The notes under the pieces were generated by a model. It was not told where the DNA came from, did not search any database, and saw only the letters and a list, made by a program, of their open reading frames with translations. The position numbers were made by a program, and so were the translations under genes. Positions 34,697-42,749 of a stretch of 64,000 bases of DNA are shown here, in pieces (positions within the stretch are counted from its first letter, which is position 1; the number at the start of each line of letters is the position of its first letter). Source of the stretch: an uncultured Ectothiorhodospiraceae bacterium (GTDB lineage Bacteria; Pseudomonadota; Gammaproteobacteria; Nitrococcales; Nitrococcaceae); the NCBI GenBank assembly GCA_913055565.1, contig CAJXKP010000006.1, forward strand, positions 35,406-99,405. Direction: 5' to 3'.

Positions 34697-37621
34697 TCAC
34701 GTGGGCGGCATGAATTGCTGGTCGGCGTCATCGCCTTGCGGCCAGATGCCGTAATAGCTCGTAATCGGCTCCGGACGGCCGATGACGAATCCCTGGGCGT
34801 AATCGACACGCATCGCCCGCACACTGTCCAGAACGGCCTCATCCGTTACGAACTCCGCGATGGTCCGCGCCCCCAATCGATGGGCGAGGTCGTTGATGGA
34901 TTCGACGATGATGCGGTCTGGTTCACTAGCAACCATGGCCCGTACGAAACCGCCGTCGATCTTCACGAAGTCGACGTTGAAATGCCGAAGGTAGTTGAAC
35001 GAGGACAGCCCGCTACCGAAGTCATCGAGGGCCACCGTACAGCCTCTCTGGCGCACCTCATCCACGACGTGGCGCGCATTGCTGATATGGGTCATCACCG
35101 CCGTCTCGGTGATCTCGAAGTTAATGCGATCGGGCGGCACCGACGATCGGTCGATGATGTCGAGAACGAACTTGAGGAACCCCTCATCGTTAATCGACTG
35201 CCCCGATAGGTTGACCGATAATCGCACGCCCTCGTTAACGGCAAGATCCTGCCACGCCCCCAGGAGCGCGTTCTCGATCACCCACCGGTCCACCGCCACC
35301 ATGAGGTCGTAGTGCTCCGCCGCCGGTATGAATAGACCCGGGGAGACGAGCTCGCCGTCCTCATCGATCATCCGTACCAATAACTCGACGAAGCCCCCGC
35401 TCTCCTGCGGTCCGAAATGGCACGGCTCGATGAGTTGGCCATACAGCGTCAGGCGCTCAGCGCTCAAGGCAGCGCGTAGGTCCGCTGCCAGCTGCAGTTC
35501 GCGGTGATGGTGCCCCGTGTCTCCCTCGCCGGCCTCATAGACGGCGACATTTCGGCGCCCTCGCATCTTGGCCGTGTAGCACGCGATATCGGCATGACTC
35601 ATCGCCGTCGCCACGGTGCCCCCCGGCTCGAGCGCGGCGACCCCGGCGCTAGCGCTGACCTCAAACGTTCGGTCACAGGCCTGGAACTGCCAACCCTCCA
35701 GCCCGCTCATGATGGCCTCTAGTCGCCGTTGGGCGTCGGCGCTACCGCAGTGACGGACGATCAGACCGAACTCATCACCCCCGAGTCGCGCCAACATGTC
35801 GTTGGCCCGTATGCAACGCGCCAGATAGGTACCGAGTTGCCGGAGAAGGTCATCACCGGCGGCGTGACCGGCCGTGTCGTTAACGATCTTAAAGCGATCG
35901 AGATCGAGAAACCCGACGGCCGCTTCACCCGTTCCCGCGTCGACATCGGCCTGTACATCGGCCAGGTGGCGCTCGAACTCATACCGGTTGGCAAGCCCGG
36001 TTAGGGCGTCGTGTCGGGCCTGGTAGGCGAGCTCATGTTCCAACGTACGCGCTTCGGTAACATCCCAGGCCGTGCCCACCAGAAGGGGACTGCCATCGGT
36101 CGTCTCCATACGCTCGGCTAGTAGGCGCAGGTGTCGTATCTCGCCGTCATCGAGGCACACGCGCCGCTCGCGATCCAGATTGCCTTGCCCGCCGGTCACG
36201 GCGGCTAAGTCCGAGCGCAGATCCGCCTGATCGCCTGGATGGAAGCGAGCAATCAATCCCTGCGTGGTAACCGCGTCGTCGTCTTCTGTCAGGCCGAGCA
36301 ACTCATGCATCCGCGCGTCGTAATGCAGCGTATTGCCGTCCAACGCCAGCTCAAAGCTCCCGGCCCCGCCGGCGCGTACCGCCAACGCCATTCGCCCCGC
36401 CTCGCGCAGCCGGCGTTCCTCGGCGCGCTTGAGCTCGTGGATATCGGCCACGGCCCCAATAACGAGCGCCGGGCGTCCGTCGTCATACCGGCTCAGAACC
36501 CGTGCGTGCCATTGGAACCAGCGATGGCCCTGGCACTGGCAATCCAAACGCCACTGCCCGCCTAGGGCGCCATCCGCCGCCGCCACACCTTGGGTGATGA
36601 GGGTCTCGAAGCCAGCCCGATCAGCGGGATGGAGGCAGGCCTGCCAGGCGTCGATGGTTATCCAGTCGGGCGCGTGGTCACAACCCAGGGCGTGTCGCAG
36701 GTGGTGGGAACGATAGATCCGGGCCGTGTCGCCGTCATACTCCCAGATCCCTTGGCCGCTCGCCTCCAATGCCAAGTCCAGGCGTTGCTCCGCCGCGACG
36801 GCGTCGCTGACATCCCGAGCGGTGCCAACCAGCTCGGCCCGCTGGCCCACCTGCGGCTGGAGCGCCAGCGTCATCGCGGTCTGCCGGTGGCTGCTATCGC
36901 GATGACGCAGTCCTATCGGGAATGCCTGCGCCACACCGGACCATGCCCGTTGCAATCGAGTCTCCAGGCCCGGCCGGTCCTGATCGGCTACCAGCTGGGC
37001 CAGGGCAGTACCGTGGAGCTCGGGCACGGTGTGGCCGGTTAGCGCCGCGAACGCGTTATTTACCGAGGCCAGGTGTCCCGCCCAGTCCACGGTGAAGACG
37101 GCATCGTCCACCGACGCCGAGGGGACACCACAGCGTTGCAACGCCGCCACCGAGTCCGGCTCGGCCGCCATCCATTCCTGCGCGGCCAGATGCCTCACGG
37201 TCAGGCCCGCGCTTGCCTGGAGGAGCGACTCCTCGGCCGGGTTTATTCGCCTCGGCTGCCTGTCGAGCACGGCGAACACACCGACGATCGTGCCATCAGC
37301 GTCGCTCAACGGTATGCCCAGGTACCGACCGATGCCATGAGCCGCCAACGCCCCAGCTTGTTCGCTGGTATCCTGCCTGGTATCCGCGATCCGCAGCTCA
37401 TGCCCGCTCGCGAGCGGGCTAGCGCGTGCATCGTCGAGCGACAGCGCCGCTGGGGCCTCGCCCGCATGGGCTAAGATAGCCACGTCGCCATCATGCAGGA
37501 CGGCAACGAACCCGCTACCAGCGCCGAGCGCCTCGACGGCGAGCGCTACCAGCCTATCGAGCCGATCACCATTGCCGTCCGCCACAGCTGGAATACCGTT
37601 TGCCTCCCGTGTCGCGTCCAC
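34697..37621 (-). CDS. GAF/PAS-regulated GGDEF-EAL protein (cyclic di-GMP turnover)
   Basis: A large soluble signalling protein, about 974 residues, that probably makes and/or degrades cyclic di-GMP. Order: a GAF-like domain at about 20-155, three PAS/PAC domains at about 165-525, GGDEF at about 540-700, EAL at about 715-960. The GGDEF motif is intact near residue 613 (RLGGDEFGLI), with an RxxD inhibitory site (RAND) five residues before it. In the EAL domain the lead motif reads ELL, while NLSGQSIN, FEITET, DDFGSG, KIDG and QGFVIGRP are kept, so phosphodiesterase activity is plausible. The start is the GTG at 37621 without a good ribosome site. It converges on glmS and diverges from the MASE1 kinase gene. 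Confidence 0.9.
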   Translation of the reverse strand: MDATREANGIPAVADGNGDRLDRLVALAVEALGAGSGFVAVLHDGDVAILAHAGEAPAALSLDDARASPLASGHELRIADTRQDTSEQAGALAAHGIGRYLGIPLSDADGTIVGVFAVLDRQPRRINPAEESLLQASAGLTVRHLAAQEWMAAEPDSVAALQRCGVPSASVDDAVFTVDWAGHLASVNNAFAALTGHTVPELHGTALAQLVADQDRPGLETRLQRAWSGVAQAFPIGLRHRDSSHRQTAMTLALQPQVGQRAELVGTARDVSDAVAAEQRLDLALEASGQGIWEYDGDTARIYRSHHLRHALGCDHAPDWITIDAWQACLHPADRAGFETLITQGVAAADGALGGQWRLDCQCQGHRWFQWHARVLSRYDDGRPALVIGAVADIHELKRAEERRLREAGRMALAVRAGGAGSFELALDGNTLHYDARMHELLGLTEDDDAVTTQGLIARFHPGDQADLRSDLAAVTGGQGNLDRERRVCLDDGEIRHLRLLAERMETTDGSPLLVGTAWDVTEARTLEHELAYQARHDALTGLANRYEFERHLADVQADVDAGTGEAAVGFLDLDRFKIVNDTAGHAAGDDLLRQLGTYLARCIRANDMLARLGGDEFGLIVRHCGSADAQRRLEAIMSGLEGWQFQACDRTFEVSASAGVAALEPGGTVATAMSHADIACYTAKMRGRRNVAVYEAGEGDTGHHHRELQLAADLRAALSAERLTLYGQLIEPCHFGPQESGGFVELLVRMIDEDGELVSPGLFIPAAEHYDLMVAVDRWVIENALLGAWQDLAVNEGVRLSVNLSGQSINDEGFLKFVLDIIDRSSVPPDRINFEITETAVMTHISNARHVVDEVRQRGCTVALDDFGSGLSSFNYLRHFNVDFVKIDGGFVRAMVASEPDRIIVESINDLAHRLGARTIAEFVTDEAVLDSVRAMRVDYAQGFVIGRPEPITSYYGIWPQGDDADQQFMPPT

Positions 37622-37879
37622 GCGCTTATGACGCGCTTTTCACCCAAGCCAGGCATTCTCGCTCGCCGAGATCGCGCGCCGTCACAACCACTGATGACGA
37701 TTTCCACCATACCCACGCCCGCGCCAACTGTCTGTAATGAGGCCCGCACACCGGAATCACAACGACCACCGCACCGACGTTTGTACTCCCTACCCGCGTC
37801 CCCCCATGGCAATTAACCCGTATACCAGGTGCCGACCCACCGCCGTAAACTGACCGCGTCGTACCCAGGGAGTGTAGGC

Positions 37880-39895
37880 ATGAGCGCGCACGCTATAACG
37901 GCCCGTGCCGACATCGACGCGGCATCCGTACTCGCCGCCGTCGCAACTGTGGCCGCGTACCTTGCCGCCGTGCGGCTCGGCGTGCTGTTGATGCTGCCGG
38001 ATGAGCCGGTGAGCCTCCTCTGGCCCGCCTCGGGGGTAGCGCTGGCGGCGATCTGGCTTTTTGGTCGCCCCGCCATGCTAGGGGTGCCCGCGGCCGCGAC
38101 CCTAGGCCATCTGTTCCTAGGCTATGCCCTTGTTACCGCATCGGCCTTCGCCGTCACGGTTACCCTCGCCGCCTATCTCGGGTGCCGCCTGCTCGCCCAC
38201 TACCATTTCGCGAGCTCGATGCACCGTCTGCGCGACGTCCTCAGCCTACTAGTCGCCGGGCTCGGCGTAACCGCCACGTTGAGCTCCCTCGCCATGGCCG
38301 TCGCCGGCACCGTTAGCGGCGTTGGCAAATCGAGCGAGTTCGGCGAGTTGTGGTGGCTGTGCTGGGTCGCTCAGGTCGTTGGTAGTCTGGTGATCCTGCC
38401 GGTGCTCATGGCTTGGGCTGGCGGCGCTACCAGCCCGAGCCGAGGTCGCCGCCTCGAGGCCGCGGCCTTCCTGTTGCTCGCAGCTGGCATCGGCTGGCTG
38501 GTCTACAGCGATGTCCTGCCGCCTGGGATCGCCATGGCCCGCCCGCTGTCCTACCTCATCTTTCCTGTCATGATCGCGGCAGCGGTACGCACGAGCGTCC
38601 GCGACACCGCCCTCATCCTCCTGGTGCATGCCGCGATCGCACTGACGCTGACGGCAGAAGGCCATGGCCCGTTCAGCTCCGGCACACTGCAGGAGAGCCT
38701 GCTGGCACTGCATGCCCATATCGCGATGTTGAGCGTCTCCTCGCTTATCCTGGCCGCGATCATGACCGAGCGCCAGGCTGTGACGCGGGCCCTCGCTGAC
38801 AGCGAGGCCAAGTACCGGCTACTCGTTGAGAATCAAACCGACCTGGTCATCAAAACCGATGCCGACGATCGCATCGTATTCGCTAGTCCGACGGTCGCCG
38901 AACTCCTCGGGTGCCCAGCCGATGACCTCATCGGCGCCTCCTTTCGATCCATCGTCGACGATGCCGACCGCCATGCGGTCGGCAGCCCCTGGCGCTCGCT
39001 GTTCGGCGAGCAGGGGTCGTGTTATCTGGAGCGGCCGGTCCAGACGCGCTACGGTGAACGCTGGTTCGCCTGGGCCGCGAAAGCGGTCCGCGAGCCGGAC
39101 GGCCAGCTTAGCGGTGTGGTGGCCGTCGGGCGCGATGTAACGGCACGGCGGCAGGCTGAGGCCGCCTCCCGCGAGTACTTCCAAGAGCTTGCCCATGTCG
39201 CTCGGCTATCGGCTATGGGGGAGATGGCGGCGGGGTTGGCCCATGAACTCAATCAACCCTTGTGCGCGATCACGACCTACGCCCAGGCATCGCGGCGGCT
39301 GCTCGATACCGACAATAATCCCCAGCTGACCCAGGCCCTCGACCGGGTGATCGCCAACGGCGAGCGAGCCGGCGGGATTATCCAGCAAATGCGCGCCTAC
39401 GTGCGCAAGGACGCCCCGGAACGCACCGTCATTGATGTCAACGCGGCGATCCGCGAGGTCCTCGCGCTCAACGATCCCGAGCTCCGACAAGCCGGGATTA
39501 GCGTCGAGCAGGAGCTGACCCCAGAGCTGCCAGCCATCGGCGGTGTCGAGATCCAGATCCATCAGGTGCTCGTGAACCTGGTCAGGAATGCCATGGAGGC
39601 CCTGCAGGAGGTGTCAGCGGAGCGCCGGGGTCTCATTATCCGTACTGAGCGCCGCGGTCGGCATGTCGCCGTCTGCGTCGACGATACGGGCCCCGGCGTG
39701 GACGCCGCCGTCCTCGATCAGCTCTTCGAGCCCTTCGTTAGCGCCAAGCAGGACGGCTTGGGCCTCGGTCTATCGATCAGTCGCTCCATTATCCAGCATC
39801 ATAACGGCGAGCTGACAGCGACGAATCGGGCTGGCACCGGTGCCCGCTTCGTCTTCACCCTGCCGATTGATGAGGCATCACAACAGACGGCCTAA
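37880..39895 (+). CDS. MASE1-PAS sensor histidine kinase
   Basis: An inner-membrane sensor kinase of 671 residues from ATG 37880, which has AGGGAG upstream. The first ~290 residues form a multi-pass MASE1-type sensor region (SLLWPASGVALAAIWLFGRPA is typical). A PAS domain at about 305-425 follows, then HisKA with the phosphorylated His455 in GLAHELNQPLCAITTYAQ and a HATPase domain (NLVRNAMEAL, DDTGPGV, GLGLGLSISRSI). The H-box style is of the FixL/DctB group. The response regulator gene starts 5 bp after its stop, so the two form one system. The signal is unknown. Confidence 0.92.
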   Translation: MSAHAITARADIDAASVLAAVATVAAYLAAVRLGVLLMLPDEPVSLLWPASGVALAAIWLFGRPAMLGVPAAATLGHLFLGYALVTASAFAVTVTLAAYLGCRLLAHYHFASSMHRLRDVLSLLVAGLGVTATLSSLAMAVAGTVSGVGKSSEFGELWWLCWVAQVVGSLVILPVLMAWAGGATSPSRGRRLEAAAFLLLAAGIGWLVYSDVLPPGIAMARPLSYLIFPVMIAAAVRTSVRDTALILLVHAAIALTLTAEGHGPFSSGTLQESLLALHAHIAMLSVSSLILAAIMTERQAVTRALADSEAKYRLLVENQTDLVIKTDADDRIVFASPTVAELLGCPADDLIGASFRSIVDDADRHAVGSPWRSLFGEQGSCYLERPVQTRYGERWFAWAAKAVREPDGQLSGVVAVGRDVTARRQAEAASREYFQELAHVARLSAMGEMAAGLAHELNQPLCAITTYAQASRRLLDTDNNPQLTQALDRVIANGERAGGIIQQMRAYVRKDAPERTVIDVNAAIREVLALNDPELRQAGISVEQELTPELPAIGGVEIQIHQVLVNLVRNAMEALQEVSAERRGLIIRTERRGRHVAVCVDDTGPGVDAAVLDQLFEPFVSAKQDGLGLGLSISRSIIQHHNGELTATNRAGTGARFVFTLPIDEASQQTA

Positions 39896-39900
39896 CGCCT

Positions 39901-40536
39901 ATGACGGGACAGAGCATGCAGCCTACGGAACGTGTCTTCATTGTTGACGATGAAGCGGATGTACGTGAGGCGGTCCAGCTGCTAATCGCCTCGGCGGGGT
40001 TGCCGGCCGAGACTTATGCCAGTGCGGAGGCCTTCCTGGACGCCTACCAGCCAGACACGCCAGGCTGCCTCGTGCTCGATGTCCGCATGCCCGGCATGGA
40101 CGGCATGGTTGCCCAACAGACCTTGCGCGAGCGCGGCATCGATCTCCCTATCATCTTTATCTCGGGGCACGGCGATATCCCAATGGCAGTCAGGGCGGTC
40201 CAGGAGGGCGCCCTAGACTTCCTGGAGAAGCCCTTTAACGATGACGCGTTATTGGACTGTATCAATCGGGGCCTGGAACAGGACCGCCACAGTCGCGCGG
40301 AGGCCGCTGAGCGCGCCGAGGTCGAGGCTTGCCTGAAAACCCTGACTCCCCGCGAGCGGGAGGTTATGGACAAGCTCGTCGAGGGCAAGGTCAACAAGAT
40401 CATCGCCCGCGAGCTGGATGCGAGCACCCGGACGGTGGAGATCCACCGTGCGCGCGTACTCCAGAAGATGGCTGTGGCCAATGCCGCCCAACTAGTCCGG
40501 CGTGTCGCCCCGATTACCGACGATGGCGGCGATTAG
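39901..40536 (+). CDS. FixJ/NarL-type response regulator
   Basis: The cognate regulator of the upstream MASE1 kinase, 211 residues. The receiver domain at about 8-125 has the acidic pair in VDDEAD, the phosphoacceptor in LVLDVRMPGMDG and the lysine in FLEKPF. A LuxR-type helix-turn-helix at about 145-205 follows (LTPREREVMDKLVEGKVNKIIARELD). The order and the EKPF motif match FixJ/TtrR-type regulators. The targets are unknown; neighbouring genes show no obvious matching site. Confidence 0.92.
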   Translation: MTGQSMQPTERVFIVDDEADVREAVQLLIASAGLPAETYASAEAFLDAYQPDTPGCLVLDVRMPGMDGMVAQQTLRERGIDLPIIFISGHGDIPMAVRAVQEGALDFLEKPFNDDALLDCINRGLEQDRHSRAEAAERAEVEACLKTLTPREREVMDKLVEGKVNKIIARELDASTRTVEIHRARVLQKMAVANAAQLVRRVAPITDDGGD

Positions 40537-40565
40537 GCGTCACCCCCCGGCGGTGTATGGGCTGA

Positions 40566-41549
40566 CTACTGCTGCCATTGCTGCACGATGACGCGGCCGG
40601 CCTGATAGGCGTCATCCAGCTCGTCCGCGGTCAATTCTAGCAACTGCTCCGCGCTCGGCCGGTTTACCCAGGGTGTGTTGAAGCCGGTAATCGCGATGGC
40701 GCACGGCACGGTCACGAAGCCCGCGGTCGTCCTATAGGGTCGCAGGCTTAGGGCGTTATGCGTGCGCCGGAAGATGTTGGGGTGCGGGCGCTCGTCGCCT
40801 TCGTGGAGCATGAGTACGGCGAAGGTGTCCTCGGCGACACGGCCTATAACGTCCAGCGGCCGGACGGTGTCGGCTAATCGCGAGGCCACGCCCTCCGTGA
40901 CCTCCTCCACCGCGCTCGCCCCGTGGCTCTGGCGAAGGCCGGCGATGTCGGGGATCCGCACGAGCCCGCACAGGCCCATGCCGTCCCGGGTCTCAACGTG
41001 TCGGATCAATGCCTCGAGGCGCTGCGTAACGAAGTTACGATTGCCTAGGCCACCCACCACGCTCTGGGGTGAGTCGCCCTCATTGAGCTGCTGATTGAGC
41101 TCCAGCAGGTGGTGCTTGGCCTGAATGAGATCATTCTGCAGCGAGGCAATACGCGCCGCCGCGTTAATACGGGCAACGAGCTCTTGATGGTCTGGCCCCT
41201 TGCCGATGAAGTCATCCACGCCCTGGTCAAACGCCTCGGTCAACGAGTCGACGCCTTCCTTGGCCGTCAGCAGGATGACGTAGGTATAGCGCTCGGCCGC
41301 CCGATCCTGATCGCGGATGCGCTGGGTTAGCGCTAGGCCGTCCATCTCGGGCATCAGCCAGTCAGCGAGCACGATGTCCGCCTGGCGCTCATCGAGGCGC
41401 TCAAGGGCCTCGGCGGCCGTCGTCGCGACCCGGACGTCATGGAAGCCTTCGCTGCGCAGCGTCCGGCGGATCATCTCGCAGGTAAAGCGCGCATCGTCCA
41501 CGACGACCACGCTGACGCTGTCATCACTGCTCGTTTCTCGCTCTGCCAC
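40566..41549 (-). CDS. Response regulator with receiver and degenerate GGDEF domain
   Basis: A soluble protein of 327 residues (344 if it starts at ATG 41600). The receiver domain has the acidic pair in VVVVDDAR and the likely phosphoacceptor in DIVLADWLMPEMDG (Asp63 in the short form). A linker coiled coil is followed by a GGDEF-like domain whose signature is replaced by RVAEDTF, so diguanylate cyclase activity is unlikely. The GTG start at 41549 is chosen because GGGGGAG lies just upstream, though the spacing is short. It converges on the FixJ-type gene and diverges from oxyR. It may act as a cyclic di-GMP effector or a phosphorylation-dependent adaptor. Confidence 0.82.
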   Translation of the reverse strand: MAERETSSDDSVSVVVVDDARFTCEMIRRTLRSEGFHDVRVATTAAEALERLDERQADIVLADWLMPEMDGLALTQRIRDQDRAAERYTYVILLTAKEGVDSLTEAFDQGVDDFIGKGPDHQELVARINAAARIASLQNDLIQAKHHLLELNQQLNEGDSPQSVVGGLGNRNFVTQRLEALIRHVETRDGMGLCGLVRIPDIAGLRQSHGASAVEEVTEGVASRLADTVRPLDVIGRVAEDTFAVLMLHEGDERPHPNIFRRTHNALSLRPYRTTAGFVTVPCAIAITGFNTPWVNRPSAEQLLELTADELDDAYQAGRVIVQQWQQ

Positions 41550-41709
41550 GTCTCCCCCAATGAAACTACCCACGACGCATACACCTTGCGCCGACATCAC
41601 CGCGCCCTATGTCGCCACGGTGCGACGAACTCGGCCCCGATGCAAGGGCCACTCCCGCATGGCCTTCGTGGCGTACCGGCTGGCGGCTGGCCTGCCACTA
41701 ATTAGTCGG

Positions 41710-41738
41710 TTGGGTCGATCGCGGTTAGTGGCTACAAT
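41710..41738 (+). promoter_or_regulatory. Candidate oxyR promoter
   Basis: TTGGGT (41710-41715) and TACAAT (41733-41738) are spaced by 17 bp and would start transcription about 40 nt upstream of the oxyR ATG. No clear OxyR operator (ATAG-N7-CTAT) was found around it. Confidence 0.45.
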
Positions 41739-41784
41739 TGCCCATATCTATCGATGGATTGCTTCCCATACCCGAGGTCGTTCT

Positions 41785-42720
41785 ATGGTCCAGATCAACT
41801 TTCGCGACCTGCGCTACCTGGTGGCCGTCGCCGACCATGAGCATTTTGGGCGTGCCGCCTCCGCCTGCTACGTCAGCCAACCGACGCTCAGCACGCAACT
41901 GAAAAAGCTGGAGCAGTACCTCGGTGTCCAGCTCATCGAGCGCACCAACAAGCAGGTCATGCTTACGCCGACCGGGCAAACCATCGCGGCGCGCTCGCGC
42001 CGTATCTTGAATGACGTCAACGATATCGTGGCGACCGCCCGTGCCGCTGGGGACCCCATGAGCGGTGATCTGCGTATTGGATTGATCCCCACCGTTGGGC
42101 CCTATCTGTTACCCCATATGATCCCGGAACTCGCCTCGTCGCGGCCTGGCCTGCGGCCCCTGCTCTACGAGGAGCAGACGCGCCATTTGCTCGACCGTCT
42201 CCACCGCGGTGAGCTGGATGCCGCCATCATGGCGACACCAGCTGATGACGACGGCCTCCATCATGCGAGCCTCTTCCACGAGCCCTTCTATCTCGCCATG
42301 CCGGCCGACCATGCCCTGGCCGAGCGCGATGCCATCGAGATGACGGACCTCGAGGCCGAGGCCATCCTGCTGCTTGAGGAAGGCCACTGCCTACGGGATC
42401 AGGCCCTCGAGGTATGCAGCATGATGGGCGCCCGCGAGGAGGGGGCCTTCCGCGCCACCAGCATGGAAACCCTCAAGCAGATGGTGGCGGCCGGCCTCGG
42501 TATGACGCTGCTGCCGGGCCTGGCCGCCCATAACGATGGTGCCGACGAGGCCAATCAGCGTTTGGCGCTGCGCCCATTCCGCTCGCGAGCGCCGGAACGC
42601 GAGCTCGCCCTGTACTGGCGCAAGGGGGCCGCGCGCGAGCCCGCTATCAGCGCTCTGGCCGACGTCATCCGCGGCCTAAGCGCCGTTGGGCGCCTCACCG
42701 AGCCGGTAAGCGAGGGCTAA
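41785..42720 (+). CDS. oxyR: Hydrogen-peroxide-responsive LysR-type regulator OxyR
   Basis: The peroxide sensor that activates catalase and related genes, 311 residues. The N-terminal winged helix-turn-helix is typical LysR (NFRDLRYLVAVADHEHFGRAASACYVSQPTLSTQLKKLE). The two redox cysteines are at residues 202 and 211 in GHCLRDQALEVC, the same spacing as Cys199-Cys208 of E. coli OxyR, which separates it from other LysR proteins. The open frame extends far upstream, but ATG 41785 matches the family start. The katG gene, a classic OxyR target, is about 17 kb away. Confidence 0.94.
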   Translation: MVQINFRDLRYLVAVADHEHFGRAASACYVSQPTLSTQLKKLEQYLGVQLIERTNKQVMLTPTGQTIAARSRRILNDVNDIVATARAAGDPMSGDLRIGLIPTVGPYLLPHMIPELASSRPGLRPLLYEEQTRHLLDRLHRGELDAAIMATPADDDGLHHASLFHEPFYLAMPADHALAERDAIEMTDLEAEAILLLEEGHCLRDQALEVCSMMGAREEGAFRATSMETLKQMVAAGLGMTLLPGLAAHNDGADEANQRLALRPFRSRAPERELALYWRKGAAREPAISALADVIRGLSAVGRLTEPVSEG

Positions 42721-42749
42721 TCGGGAGGCCTTTGCTATCATGCGTGCGC

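Noticed and set aside
41317..41784. Upstream extension of the oxyR frame
   Set aside because: It runs across the divergent response regulator gene; the LysR helix-turn-helix starts at ATG 41785 with a candidate promoter just before.
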